From Phytophthora colocasiae (Eukaryota; Oomycota; Peronosporomycetes; Peronosporales; Peronosporaceae), in the NCBI GenBank assembly GCA_018806915.1, contig JAGKQI010000094.1, positions 186,001-250,000 on the forward strand: a stretch of 64,000 nt of DNA, written 5' to 3'. How positions within the stretch are numbered: position 1 is the first letter of the stretch; the number at the start of each line of letters is the position of its first letter. This document shows, piece after piece, positions 43,715 through 54,787 of this stretch. Position numbers and translations under genes: made by a program. The notes below the pieces were generated by a model. That model did no database searches. It was not told where the DNA came from and saw only the letters and a program-made list of their open reading frames with translations.

Positions 43715-45868
43715 GCTTTCTTGGATGGTCTTGATGCTGGGGGTGTTGTGCTCCTCAAAGCAAATTGACGAATGATTAAATTGTCCAACAGCAGCAACCA
43801 ACAATCCCAACTATCCTGTACCCCCAAGCTTATCACGTACAATTTTTTTTTTTTGTAGTCATTGCTGGCGTGGCATTTTCCAATGATGCCGTGTTTCCGG
43901 TAATTTTTACAATAAGGTAATTTAGGGCCATCAACCATTTTAAGGCCGTATTTTAACTGCCAATCACGTGAAGTTTTTCACAGAGCAAGTACTTTATTGG
44001 CTAAAACACACTAAATACGAATACCTTCAAAAATTAAATTTGTAAATTTGGCGCGAGGTGTCATGGCTCCAGTCGCCTACGCGAGCTTATTGAGGGCCCA
44101 TTATGGGAGCAGGGTTGTCGCGGGTTCAAGTCCCGTTAATTCTCCGCACTGATTTGGTAAGTAAAGCATCTATTCAACCTCACTGTGCAAGACACTCGAC
44201 TAACATTTTGTTGTTTAGAATACAGCTAATATGCGCTACTGTACATGTACTCTTCTACACCTTTACCTGCAGTTTTAGTAACAGCTTTCTTAGACGACTT
44301 GGTTTTTTTCTGCCAGCCTCAGCAAGTTCCTTGAGCACTTCATGGGTAAACAGCCTCCCCCCAACTGCGACTCGTTTACGCTTTGTCGGCTTCTTCGGCA
44401 GGGGCTTCAATTGTTGGCCAGCCACTTGACTGTTTGTCCTCCGTAAGTTAATTTCCGTCGAAACTTGATCAAAAGTAGAAATATAAAAGGTGAGGGTGGA
44501 ATAACCCAAACCTCAAACGGTCACAAAAATGACACTCACTCTGCGCTTTCAATACTGAAAGCAAGACTAAATTCGGCCGTAAACTGATTAAGTCGTTTTC
44601 TTCTCCACGGGCATGAGCTTAATTTCATTGGTCTGCTACTACAAAAAATCGAGAAAAAATCTCTGGTTTGCGAAGTTTCAGAAACTGTCTCACTTTTTGT
44701 CAACGCATAAGTAGATGCCGAGTAATTCGAGCATCTTTTATCTCGGCCCATATTTGATTTTTTACCGTAATCACACTGTGCATGTAGTCACTTGTAGTGA
44801 CTCACGCTTGAAGTCAAGTACATGCACAGAAACTATAGCCGATTGCACGTAAAATAGTTGGCTAAGTGGCAGGTAGTTGCCATTGTTCTCAATAACAACA
44901 GTACTCTCGTCCTTCCTCGGTATCTAAGTGTTTAAAACTCCATAAAAAGCGGGTCGACGTATCTGTAGATCTGCAGACTTAGGAAGGAAGGTGCATCCAG
45001 CATATGGATGTGACATGCTCGCGAACCAAATACAGTAAAGTAATCATGTTTGGTCATGCCTCCTTAACTTGGCATTCTGTTCAGTATGTAAGCGGCACTG
45101 GTTGGTAAGAGCATTACTTTCTACATGGATACTAGCTCTACGATCGCACCAAGGCTGACCCACTCCGATTTCATTTACTTCGCAGCCGATGGCGTCTTTT
45201 TGGCTTCAATACAATCGAAACAGACAAATGGAGAAGTAGACACCGACTAACGCTATCGATGGTTCTCGATGCTGACCTTCTGACACTTTCCACAGGACAC
45301 CGACTTCAACGTGCCCCAGACTTGTACCTCCTTCGCCTAGGTGCACAAGATCGTGCAGCCTGGAAAGGTTTGACCGAGACTCTTATTGCGTACACGCGCT
45401 TGATCGAGAGAAGAAGTAAATGTAGATAATGAGATATGACCCGACGCATGCGGACTCAGGTACAAAGACATATCGCGAAAAGCGTTGCATACATATACTA
45501 GCCGTTGCAGTATTTCTGGAACCGGAGTAGTGTAGCTGTACCAATTGTACATGTACTTGTATTGTTCAGATTTTGTCGTCTCCGAACATAAAAACACTGC
45601 ATACACGTACATGTATCTAGAATTGACGAGCATACCGTAAACAGGCAAGCCATGTACTAGTAGTAACAACCAGGAAATAACCTGGTCACCGACGTATATT
45701 GGTCCGAAAGACCCAGGCTGATTATATTTGAATTGGTTTGGACACACTCGCGTCACAATGGATCGTTGCTGCGTCCTCCCCATCGGACCCCGTCTTACTT
45801 CACATTGCAAACGGAAACTACTACGAAAGTTTTTTGTGTGCTGGACACTGGTCCCTTTGCATTCTCAT
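43715..45868. other. Gene-poor stretch
   Basis: About 2.1 kb. Open frames at 44255-44509 (minus, Lys/Arg-rich) and 45337-45810 (minus) have no recognisable motifs and I do not call them genes. It contains a tRNA-like 3' end at 44119-44146. Confidence 0.4.
44119..44146 (+). other. tRNA-like T-arm / B-box remnant
   Basis: CGCGGGTTCAAGTCCCG forms a T-arm with a good pol III B box (GGTTCAAGTCC). No matching 5' acceptor or anticodon arm was found, so it is not an intact tRNA. A SINE or tRNA fragment is possible. Confidence 0.35.
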
Positions 45869-46627
45869 TTAAAGTGGCCATGCCTTGTCTAAGTGGTCTT
45901 CGTAGTGTTCATCACTGAACGGAACCTCTGCGTTCCCGAAAGAGTCACTGTTGTTGAGAGCCACCCGAGCTGCATCCGTCAATTGTTCCCACATGATCAA
46001 GTCCTGGTAGTCGCCATCCGAATAAGCAAAACGCATGTACGCGCTTGCACCAAAATCGAATCGGAGAGACGTGTTGGAGCCATAATATTCAACACGCCGG
46101 GATAAACGGCCCTCACTTCGATAGCCAACAAAATTCGACGGCCAGATCTTCCTCTCCTTCCAGTATTTCGTGTCGGACTTGGACATGGAGACACCAACGA
46201 TCTTTGGGGTCTCCAAGTCAGGGTTGTCGATCCACACGACGACACTCTTCCAGTCATGACGTCTCGAAGGGAATTCCAGCCAGTTGAACCCTTTCGGGAA
46301 GTACCAGGCGTACATGATGGCCCACAGATTCTTGTACCATCCAGCTCGCCCATACACTTGAGCTCCCTTCGGCGCATACTTACACGCATCGTTTCCATTC
46401 GTCCCCTTGAGCCCACCAGTGACCTCACCAGCGGCATTCACGGCAGGAAAGGGGACGCATACACTTCTCGGTGTGTACAGTTGAGGTTTGAACTTGATGG
46501 CAGCTTTTTCAGAGACGGTAACAGGCTCAGGTTGAGGAAAAGGCTCGATCTTGTCATGATCAACAGTCGCAGACGCACTTGCAGCTAGTACTGCGAGGAC
46601 TGTCACGAGAAGAAGGCGTAGATTCAT
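45869..46627 (-). CDS. NLP-family (NPP1-like) secreted protein with non-canonical motif
   Basis: 252 residues from ATG 46627. A clear signal peptide (MNLRLLLVTVLAVLAASASA) is followed by an NPP1 domain: HDKIEPFPQP, AIKFKPQLY, CVPFPAVNAAGEVTGGL, the two conserved Cys, QVYGRAGWY, AIMYAWYFPKG and a heptapeptide-equivalent SRRHDWK. Cytolytic NLPs carry GHRHDWE preceded by a FPKD acidic residue. Here the Gly, His and Glu positions and that Asp are replaced, so cation binding and membrane lysis are doubtful. Many Phytophthora NLPs are similarly degenerate and non-cytotoxic. The gene is otherwise full length and uninterrupted, in a repeat-rich gene-poor setting typical for effectors. Confidence 0.9.
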   Translation of the reverse strand: MNLRLLLVTVLAVLAASASATVDHDKIEPFPQPEPVTVSEKAAIKFKPQLYTPRSVCVPFPAVNAAGEVTGGLKGTNGNDACKYAPKGAQVYGRAGWYKNLWAIMYAWYFPKGFNWLEFPSRRHDWKSVVVWIDNPDLETPKIVGVSMSKSDTKYWKERKIWPSNFVGYRSEGRLSRRVEYYGSNTSLRFDFGASAYMRFAYSDGDYQDLIMWEQLTDAARVALNNSDSFGNAEVPFSDEHYEDHLDKAWPL

Positions 46628-48046
46628 CTCGAGTCGATGAAAGAGGAAGTGAGAAAAATACGTCGATGGTAAAATCACGCAGAATTGGTTTACAGACGTT
46701 GTGCAGAGTAAAGTACTACAGTACTACAACTAGTAACCAGTGCTGAGAGGGCATATGTCGAGTTGCTAAGATGCAGGTTAAGATGGGCTTCCCACAATGA
46801 AAGCCTGTCAAACAACAGCGTTCGATCCATTCCCAGATCTGTCTCCGTATATTTGGATTAAAATCCGGTTGTGGTCAACTATGTGTCGAGGTGTTTACGC
46901 TAACAGTAGCGTCGCAGAGCTAACAATGCGATTGAACAATTAACACTGCTAACGCCGAGGGTTCGAGCCCCGCCTCCGTCGCCCTTTTCGACTTCTGCTC
47001 TCCTCTCTCACCGCTGCCCTTCTCTGTTCATTTCCCATCACTCACAAGCTCTTCTCTAAGACATCGGGACCAATCAAGGCACAACAACACGGAGACAAGA
47101 CTCAAGGAGTTGGCGCGGTCGCAGTACTCTACCCGGCCAGGCACCGGCTGGGGGCTCATCAACGGTGGCCCATTGGGCAAAATTCCCAAGAAATTCAAGC
47201 GTACCGGTCATAGACTAAGAGCGTGTTCGCTTTGTACCTCGGGTAGAGATCGCAGTAGAAAAAGTCCCGTATCGTCTTGAGCTGCGTTCGCTACAGCTCC
47301 ATCCCCACATAAAACTTTTGACCAATTACACACCAGAGTTGTCCAGCACCTCGACAGCCAGACAAAGACAGCTCCATCGCGATGGCCCCCCGCAACCAAG
47401 CCTCACGGGCAGCTTACACGCCGCTTTCTCCTTCGCAACTGGCAGAAGATGCCGGTTTTGCCCGAGGAAATGACAGTGGAGATCGTGCGATGTCACTGAG
47501 CCCAGGGGATGATGACCAGGATACGTTGAGCTTTCCTCTCGCACAGCTTTCTGCGGCGCTGACTGCAACGCCTGGAGGTGCGGGGTATCAACGACAAGCT
47601 GCTGTCTCAAGTAACGATGGAGGGGGTAGTGTGCTTACTGCTACCAGTGGAGTTGCTGGTCGTCAAAATGCAGGGATGTCACGGTGAGAATCTGTGAAGG
47701 ACTCCTTCGCGGAAACGGCGCTCTATCAGCTCCAATCGATGCCATGGCGTGACCTACAGCCGCGCAAACAGCCAGCACCAAGTCTTCGTCGTTCATGAAT
47801 GTTGTTTTGTTCTAGAAGTTTTGTGTTTGTGGATGCTGTCTCCAGCTCTCTCTCTCCTTCTCCACCTCCCGGAGGTGGAGAGGAATGGTACATAAAACGT
47901 TGAAACGTCTCCAGATGCGTTGTTGAAACCTGCCGTCTTTTAGCCAATCAAAACCAACCTAACCGGGGCTAGGTATGCCGTCTCCATCTCCAGCAGTGAA
48001 GCGAACAGGCTCTAAGGGTAACCGAGTAGCCGTAGGAAATTAGTTA
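46628..48046. other. Repeat-rich intergenic region
   Basis: No intact gene. It contains a tRNA-like T-arm at 46957-46973 (GAGGGTTCGAGCCCCGC) without a matching 5' half, and a gag-like open frame at 47382-47687. Confidence 0.4.
47382..47687 (+). pseudogene. Possible retrotransposon gag N-terminal fragment
   Basis: 101 codons, MAPRNQASRAAYTPLSPSQL.., rich in Ala, Gly and Ser. The style matches N-termini of oomycete LTR-element gag proteins, but no zinc knuckle or LTR could be shown. The frame ends abruptly. It could equally be a chance open frame. Confidence 0.3.
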
Positions 48047-49725
48047 CAGTGCGCGCCAAATCGATAGGACCCCCCCTGAATATGCCCATAACTCAGTCAG
48101 TTTTTATCATTTTAAGTTGCGGTTTTGACAGTAGATCCATAACACGGTAAGAAAGGACCTATGGGCGTTTGTTTTAGCGTTTTTGCACCCTAAAGTATGG
48201 CTCCCATACAAAAAACGGTTTTTTGCCAAACGACACAATTTAGGACCCCCCATGCTTCAATACAAATCCCTATACTAAATAAAACCCGCTCAAAATGATA
48301 TGACTGGGGATTTGTATGGGGACATGTTCTAAACCTCTGTAGAGTGAAGGTGAGTGCAGGTATCATGGCTCTGAATTACACAGAACATTGATAATAGATA
48401 AGTGCATGTTTGGTAGAGATCATTTACGCTTTAGAGAGTTCTTATGCAAGGGATCGACATTATTATTTTGTCTCTAACATTTGAACGCATTTTGACTATG
48501 ATTTGCCAAAAAACAGCCACTAAATGACAATCTAGAAAACTGACTGTTAAAGTGGCAGCAATTACTTTGTAACTCTCTGCCAATGGTTTTGGCCTTATGC
48601 ACTTATCTATTATCAATGTTCTGTGTAATTCAGAGCCATGATACCTGCACTCACCTTCACTCTACAGAGGTTTAGAACATGTCCCCATACAAATCCCCAG
48701 TCATATCATTTTGAGCGGGTTTTATTTAGTATAGGGATTTGTATTGAAGCATGGGGGGTCCTAAATTGTGTCGTTTGGCAAAAAACCGTTTTTTGTATGG
48801 GAGCCATACTTTAGGGTGCAAAAACGCTAAAACAAACGCCCATAGGTCCTTTCTTACCGTGTTATGGATCTACTGTCAAAACCGCAACTTAAAATGATAA
48901 AAACTGACTGAGTTATCCCCTCTACTCCCAACGTCGTATCTTACGCCATAGCAAAATCACTATGTCGTAAGTTACGACATACGGCAATTAACAATAGAAA
49001 ATGGATCGGGCAATACTTTAATCAAGTCTAAATTGGAGCATAAGATGCTAGAGGTGATTTGGACCACCTTCAGAACCAGGACGATCTATCTTGATGATTT
49101 GAAAGCGGGAAAGAATCCAGGTGCCGACAGTCACACAAACCATTCATTAGCTCAATGGCGCACATCTGACAAGCCGCAGAACAAAGGAATCCGCTGTCGA
49201 GGTGGCACGTGACATTGATTTTGGACATTTCAGGCGTCAACTAAAGCCTGTGGGTTGGTCCTTAACTCGGGAATGGAGCCTGATGGGGGGTTTTGTAGGC
49301 CAGGGTGCAGTACAGTATTGTGTAGTGGAATACATACTGTATACGCTCAAAGCAATAAGAGGCCTGCGTGTCAATTGATGAGTGTTAGGAAGTGTCGAGT
49401 TGTAACACACATTTCCTTGAATTGGTGTACCTTTTGTTGCCATGACTGCAGTTATGTTCTTGTCTGATCTGAAGTAGTGGCGGTAAGTTACGACATTGAG
49501 GACTCAATGTGATCGACAAAGGTGTATATTAGACGACATTGAAAATAAAACCTTTTGAAAATTAATACACCGATCTTCATGTCGTGGCTATGCATCATAC
49601 AAACTCGAAGTAATGTGCGTATGGTGTACTTATGACGTTCATTAGCGTGTTATGGTGTATATTTCTTGGGAACCAAGGGGTTATGGGCATATTCAGGGGG
49701 GGTCCTATCGATTTGGCGCGCACTG
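48047..49725. mobile_element. Fold-back element with 361 bp perfect inverted arms
   Basis: The left arm 48047-48407 is the reverse complement of 48597-48916 joined to 49685-49725; the loop is 48408-48596. The element starts CAGTGCGCGCCAAATCGATA and its other end gives the same sequence on the minus strand. A TA dinucleotide flanks both sides (48045-48046 and 49726-49727), as for Tc1/mariner-type insertions. There is no transposase. The right arm was later split by another element at 48917-49680. No mismatch was seen between arms, so the element is young or kept identical by conversion. Confidence 0.85.
48917..49680. mobile_element. Nested 764 bp non-autonomous element
   Basis: Inserted in the right arm of the fold-back element and flanked by TTAT on both sides (48913-48916 and 49681-49684). 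Its ends are imperfect inverted repeats: CCCCTctacTCCCAAC and, from the other end, CCCCTtggtTCCCAAG. Internal palindromes such as TATGTCGTAAGTTACGACATA are present. The 4 bp duplication and CCC termini recall piggyBac, but piggyBac uses TTAA, so the superfamily is left open. Confidence 0.65.
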
Positions 49726-49727
49726 TA

Positions 49728-50246
49728 GGAGTAACCTTGCTTAGACGTCAATGCGCCTGTTTCGAACAGGCTTCGAAATAAGTACCTAATATAAGGGGTT
49801 CGAGTCCTCCCTTCCCCCCCCCCCCCCTGCTAACGCTGATTGAGTCGTGGAGATACACTACTACTGTACTAGTGTAGCCATTTTAACAGCTTATCTTGCT
49901 TTTTGTAATGGGTCAGGCAATATGGTCACTTGTATACTAACCCTATCTTAAAGTGGGATATCCCGTAACTCTCAAACGCGCTTTAACGACACAACCAACA
50001 TATCTAAATGGCGCCGCTCAACTCCAAACGGAGCGGCGCCCTAAAATGTGGGTGGTCATATAAACCTGGCGCGGACTGTATGCATTACATCTAACTACTA
50101 CTTCGAAGTAGTACAAATTCATCCGTGCGTATTGTGATACGACCAAACAGCGTGACCAATGATTTTGTGTCCACTGTACTGTATAAATACCGACCAAAGT
50201 AACAACTCGGTTTGCAACTAAGTTTTGATTGACTAATATCAAATTA
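49728..50246. other. Intergenic, with tRNA-like end, poly-C run and hairpin
   Basis: AAGGGGTTCGAGTCCTCCCTT at 49793-49813 is another B-box/T-arm, followed by a run of about 13 C. A GGCGCCGCTC..GAGCGGCGCC hairpin lies at ~50010-50040. CCTGGCGCGGACTGTA near 50065-50080 resembles the fold-back TIR end, so a decayed relative may lie here. Confidence 0.4.
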
Positions 50247-52069
50247 TTATAGACGAAGACTAGGATGACCACCTCGCCTACGGTTAACACGGAGAGCAGT
50301 CAGGATACTCGACACGGGAAGCTGTCTACCGTAACCGGAACGAACAAGCGTCGCAATGACATCCCAAAAAGACTTTTCCCCGAGAAAAAATGAACTTGTT
50401 GGCTCCTCGTTCCATCGGTGTGAAGTCCTTGGCTGGCTTTTGCCCTCCATTACCAAACTGAAATTCATGCCAGAGCTCGAACAGTCTTTGGGTCGCTTTG
50501 ATAGTCGTGCAACTCTCATTTCCGCACCAACACACACTGACGGAGGTGTGTCTACGTGGATGGCAGGCTGCATTACTACTCGCTTCAATATTGCTTGAAG
50601 CTTTTGCAATTCGCGTTGAAATTCGTGTCGCGATCGCTGCATCTCGCTCATCAATTCTGACACAGACCGTCGCACAGCTGCATACTGTGAGTGAAGAGCA
50701 GCAAACTCCCGGTGAGAACCTTCTCCTCCAGCGACGCTACTAGCATGGAATCCTCGAGCGTTTACTTCTGCTGCACCAGCTTCAGTATCCATAGTAACGA
50801 GATTAAGTTGAGATCCATCGACCGTGACAAAAACCTCCGCTCGGTCTATCGGATTTAAAGCACGACTTTCTTCTGAATTAACGTATGCGCCGATAATTTT
50901 CTGTCTCAATCGATCTGGAATGAGGTCATACGTGTAGTCTTCAGGAGGTTCCATAGCAGCCCATAACAACAGCATTACCAGTGGCTTTGACATCGCCTCG
51001 CCCATTACCTGTTTGATTGTTGGGGCTATCTGGTCAACTAAAAGTGTTGGTGGAACACACGTAATGTCATTTCTGAGTACGTAGAAGCATGGCCCTAGAG
51101 GACCCGCCAGTGCTGCTGCAGTACATGCGTCTGGGTATGGCTGCGTGTTGTCGATGTAGACCTTTGCGAGTGCGCCAGCGACCACGTCGGTAACAAAATC
51201 CTTTGACATTCCACAACGAGAAGCATACGTCGCAGCACCTTTGCGAAAGCTGTGTGTTCCAAAACGTTGGATCCTTAACCCACCGGCGACCGTTATCCCT
51301 TAACGATGCCGCTCAAAAAGCGACGCACCGCGCAATCTCCATCCTTCGGATTACCATAGATAAACTTCGAGCAAGAAACATTGGTGCTGGACTCAATTTA
51401 GATGGCTAGGTTGAGTAACGCACACATTTTAGGGTCCATGCTGCCGAGTACAATCTGTTCTGGGGCATCTCGCTCTTCGTGCATGTTCTTCGACCAGCGC
51501 ATCTGGCACAAGAGTGTGGAAGAGTACTGCCCATTCGGCACGAAATTGGAGAACTGCAACTTCATCATGTCATCTATTCGAGCCATAATGTGCCACCGCT
51601 AGGTAAGGACACTGCTCACCATGTACGCCGTCTCGCCCTTCCCCCATTTTGATCGCACCAGAGACAACGATTTCAGGAACTCATCAAACTCAAGACTGCG
51701 TCGTGCTTTAGGCTCAACACCCTCTCGACGAACCTCAAACTTCTTCACACGCTTAATGAGCTTATTTACAGCGTCGGAGCGAGTAGGAATTCCACGCGCT
51801 GTCACCGGATCCCACGATGCGTTTACGCGGGGCATGAATGATGATATGGCCTTCTTAGAGAACTCTAATGTGGCTGATCGGCGATGAACAGGTCTCAAGT
51901 CGTCGCTCAAGTCAGGGTTTCCATACGCTAGCTCATTCATCCGGCGACATATGTGCTCAGGAGTGATGCCAAGGAACTCCTCCATACTGATGGCGTGGTC
52001 GCTGTCGTACTCAACGCCATAAGTGTAGGGCATGAACTTGAGGAGCTCCGTCTTGTAGCGACTTGTCAT
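50247..52069 (-). pseudogene. Crypton-type tyrosine recombinase (decayed)
   Basis: The reading starts at 52069 (MTSRYKTELLKFMPYTYG), meets an in-frame TAG at 51599-51601, continues in the same frame as MARIDDMMKLQFSNF..MRWSKNMHEERDAPEQIVLGSMD, then meets further stops and a frame change near 51300-51400. The catalytic-domain motif HSFRKGAATYAS appears just before the 51209-50247 frame (MSKDFVTDVVAGALAKVYID). The order and the H-x-x-R-type box match Crypton recombinases, which are common in oomycetes. The C-terminal part has a coiled-coil-like helix. The gene is dead as read. Confidence 0.72.
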
Positions 52070-53404
52070 GATAGTGCTTTTATTTATCTGTTCTGCAATT
52101 TCAAGTCAGTGAAGTAATTGTGTTTGATTCCACACCATGTCTAATTTCAACCCTGACAAGTTTTTTGTATGGTATCTGAGTTGTGAATCAGGCTTTGCTT
52201 TACTATTATATGGTGCACACAACCCACGTTGACACTCACACCCTCTTCTCTAACACCGTACAGACCAGGATTCTTGTCGATACCATGCATGTGGCCAATC
52301 ACCGGTCCAGAATCGCGAGAAACACAACCCCGGTTGCAAATGGCCGGTAATGTACTAGTACACTGTACAGTTATTACGATGTACCGTAAACCTGTGCCGC
52401 ACAAAGCCGCACAGCCTGTGCGGCTTTTTTACATGGCACATTACACCGATCGACAGAATGCAACGACCACTTTCCCGCAGGTGCAAAGTCTGTTCGGCGC
52501 GTGTAGACTGGTTATGTGAGAGCGAATTAATATCGATTTTGGTAAAAGATAGAGAGCAGCTGTATTTTGCACTAAAAATTGCACTAGTGACGGTTTAATG
52601 GATTCCCAGGCTGAAATGGCACGCTTTATCGTAGCCAAGCGCTCTCCTTTCGCCGTCGTAGCAGTAGCTGTTGCTCTTGCGTAGCTTTGCGTTGGCTTAG
52701 CCCCTCTATAGCTTAAAAGGACACGTCGTTTTTCTTGTATTGTGTAGTGCATGCGGCGTTGTTTGGCTGGCGCGTACACCTCGTCAAGGAGGCCTGTGTG
52801 TGGCAACCTCCTTTGCTTCCTGCAATACTGTCGCGGGTGGTGGGGGCTGCGAGGACTCCTCGTCCGCTTCCTCCATTTTATCGAGTGGCTGGTGGAGACC
52901 TCCGTTTTATCGAGTGGCTGGTGGAGTTTTATTTTAGCGATTGAACGCTGCATCGGGCAATTTGATTGGTTGATAACAAAATGTGCACACAATTTTATAT
53001 CACAGGCGCCCTTTTTATATGGACGCTGCATTCTGTCGATCGGTGTACCAGTTACCAGTAGGTAATACTTATTATATATCCCATAAACGATAAAGACTTC
53101 AGGACGATCGATGTACGGGATGAGAAACCGGGTTTCAGTGGATCCCTTACCTTGGAACTAAGTGATCGTCAGCACAACAAAAAGACACTAAGAACACAGT
53201 TAAGATCGATGCAAAACATTGACAATATTTTGATTTAATTTTTGATATTTATACAAGACTATTTCATTCAATACAAATATCAAGTTAAAGGGCTAAACAA
53301 TATGCCAATCGGATTGGCTATAAATCATACAATTTCGATGTGAAAAAGCTCCACCCCATATAACCAGCATACCCTTCCTCTTCACCACGTTCTCCTCGAT
53401 CCTC
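52070..53404. other. Intergenic, transposon debris
   Basis: 1.3 kb. The minus strand around 52580-52750 reads MHYTIQEKRRVLLSYRGAKP, possibly the start of a pogo-type HTH transposase, but too short to call. An 11 bp stem with T-run lies at 52403-52430. A 22 bp unit TTTTATCGAGTGGCTGGTGG (+AG) is tandemly repeated at 52876 and 52905. Confidence 0.4.
52403..52430 (+). other. Stem-loop followed by T run
   Basis: AAAGCCGCACA, loop GCC, TGTGCGGCTTT then TTT. It has the shape of a bacterial intrinsic terminator. In a eukaryotic nucleus this is more likely a transposon end or chance. Confidence 0.4.
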
Positions 53405-54640
53405 ATGGCAGCCAGCAGGCGACGCAGCGTAGTGCTGCACTTCGACCTTAACCGTACCGTCCTTATGTCGGATTCTGCCGGTGGTCGTACTATGGAGAAC
53501 ACTGTGGACTACCTTTTATCCGAATGTACATGGGGTTACGTAAACCCTTCAAACCCTTCGGAATGGGTCTGCGTCTCCGATGCTTCGTCCATTGATCCCC
53601 CAAAGGCTCAATCTAACGGACCCAAATTGATCTCATACAAACAATTCGTGGACGATGCTCACCCGTACCAGAGTTTGGCTACAGCTCAAGCCAGTGACAT
53701 TGATCAGATCAAAGCTGTGAATAAAGCAGCCAAGAAGAAACGTACTGCGTTGCAATCAGCTTTTACAGGTGGGGACGACGCACCAGGTCGTCGTGTACGT
53801 GGGTCTTTTGAAGAAGTGATGCAGAAACTTCATTTCCCTGAAGGACAACAACGTGAAGCTGCTAAGCAATTGGCAATGACGATGCCAAAGTCCAGTTTGC
53901 AAGAAGCTTGGAGTGAAGGACGGTACTATTTGCTACCGTCATTCCTGCAGTTTTTGTCGTACTTGGCATCTCCTAAAGTGACTAAGAAGGATCTGGATGT
54001 GAAACTGGTTTTCAGGACTTTTGGAGATGATATTGTCGAAGTTGCCAAGGAGTTGGAGTTGTTGGTGGATGGACAACATCCCGTTGGGCTTCCAGCATTG
54101 CCTGAACACTTCCGTTTGAACTTGGAGCCAAGTGCACGTCGTGTGGGAACGTTCTACCGTGATGGATTCGAGAGTGAAGGCACGGCGTTGGCTCTAGGTA
54201 CGTTGACCAAGGTCCCGTTCTCTTCAAAACTGGCGGAGGAAGGTGTCAGCGCCCCGAACAACTTCTACTCTGCTTCGGATCCAACTGTCAATGTGATTCG
54301 CGGCTTCCAAGCTATTCAGGAGACACTGGGAGGAATGCTGAAGGGAGCTGGTACCCTTGCTCTTCGTGACTACTGGGAGTGGTGGAGTGCTCACGCTGAA
54401 GACGGTCAGTATGGAAAGTTGTTGCTGGTCGATGAAGAGAAAGATGATGTCACGGTCTTCTTTGACGACCACATTGAAGCTCACCACTCGCATATTGTGG
54501 ATGTTCGTGATGTTCGCTTTGGAGCTCCAGTGGACTTCGAGAAGAGCCGTGGCAAGTATCTACAGCGAGTGGAGCCATTTGCCGCCATCACGGACCCCAA
54601 CTACTTCACATCGCTGTTCGAAAAGTACGTGAGCAACTAG
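53405..54640 (+). CDS. HAD-like conserved hypothetical protein
   Basis: 411 residues in one exon, starting MAASRRRSVVLHFDLNRTVL. The opening hydrophobic strand with DLNRTV fits motif I of the HAD superfamily (D-x-D/N-x-T/V). VKLVFRTFGDD may be motif II, and VFFDDH near residue 355 resembles the acidic motif IV. The second residue of motif I is Leu-Asn rather than x-Asp, so phosphatase activity is uncertain. No signal peptide or membrane segment. The gene is intact and flanked by unrelated genes. Confidence 0.7.
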   Translation: MAASRRRSVVLHFDLNRTVLMSDSAGGRTMENTVDYLLSECTWGYVNPSNPSEWVCVSDASSIDPPKAQSNGPKLISYKQFVDDAHPYQSLATAQASDIDQIKAVNKAAKKKRTALQSAFTGGDDAPGRRVRGSFEEVMQKLHFPEGQQREAAKQLAMTMPKSSLQEAWSEGRYYLLPSFLQFLSYLASPKVTKKDLDVKLVFRTFGDDIVEVAKELELLVDGQHPVGLPALPEHFRLNLEPSARRVGTFYRDGFESEGTALALGTLTKVPFSSKLAEEGVSAPNNFYSASDPTVNVIRGFQAIQETLGGMLKGAGTLALRDYWEWWSAHAEDGQYGKLLLVDEEKDDVTVFFDDHIEAHHSHIVDVRDVRFGAPVDFEKSRGKYLQRVEPFAAITDPNYFTSLFEKYVSN

Positions 54641-54787
54641 AGTCGGACTGACAGGATGGGAATGGAACGAATTTCTTTTGAATCGTGAAAACTGGAGACT
54701 CAAGTGCGAAGTCGGACGTCGTACGTTAGACCAGAATTTAGTTCGTCTGCTTTTTGCATTTCTTTCCCTAATAGAACTACTCGCACA

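Noticed and set aside
44255..44509. 84-codon minus frame rich in Lys/Arg
   Set aside because: Composition alone is not enough; a short exon of an unseen gene is possible but unsupported.
45337..45810. 157-codon minus-strand open frame
   Set aside because: No motif, no signal peptide, Tyr/Met runs from ACATGTAC-type repeats, and no splice or promoter support.
47382..47687. Full gypsy retrotransposon around 47-48 kb
   Set aside because: Only a gag-like stretch is visible; no LTR pair, protease, RT or integrase.
52403..52430. Stem-loop with T run read as a bacterial terminator or evidence of bacterial DNA
   Set aside because: Surrounding sequence is eukaryotic transposon debris; a single hairpin does not show transfer.
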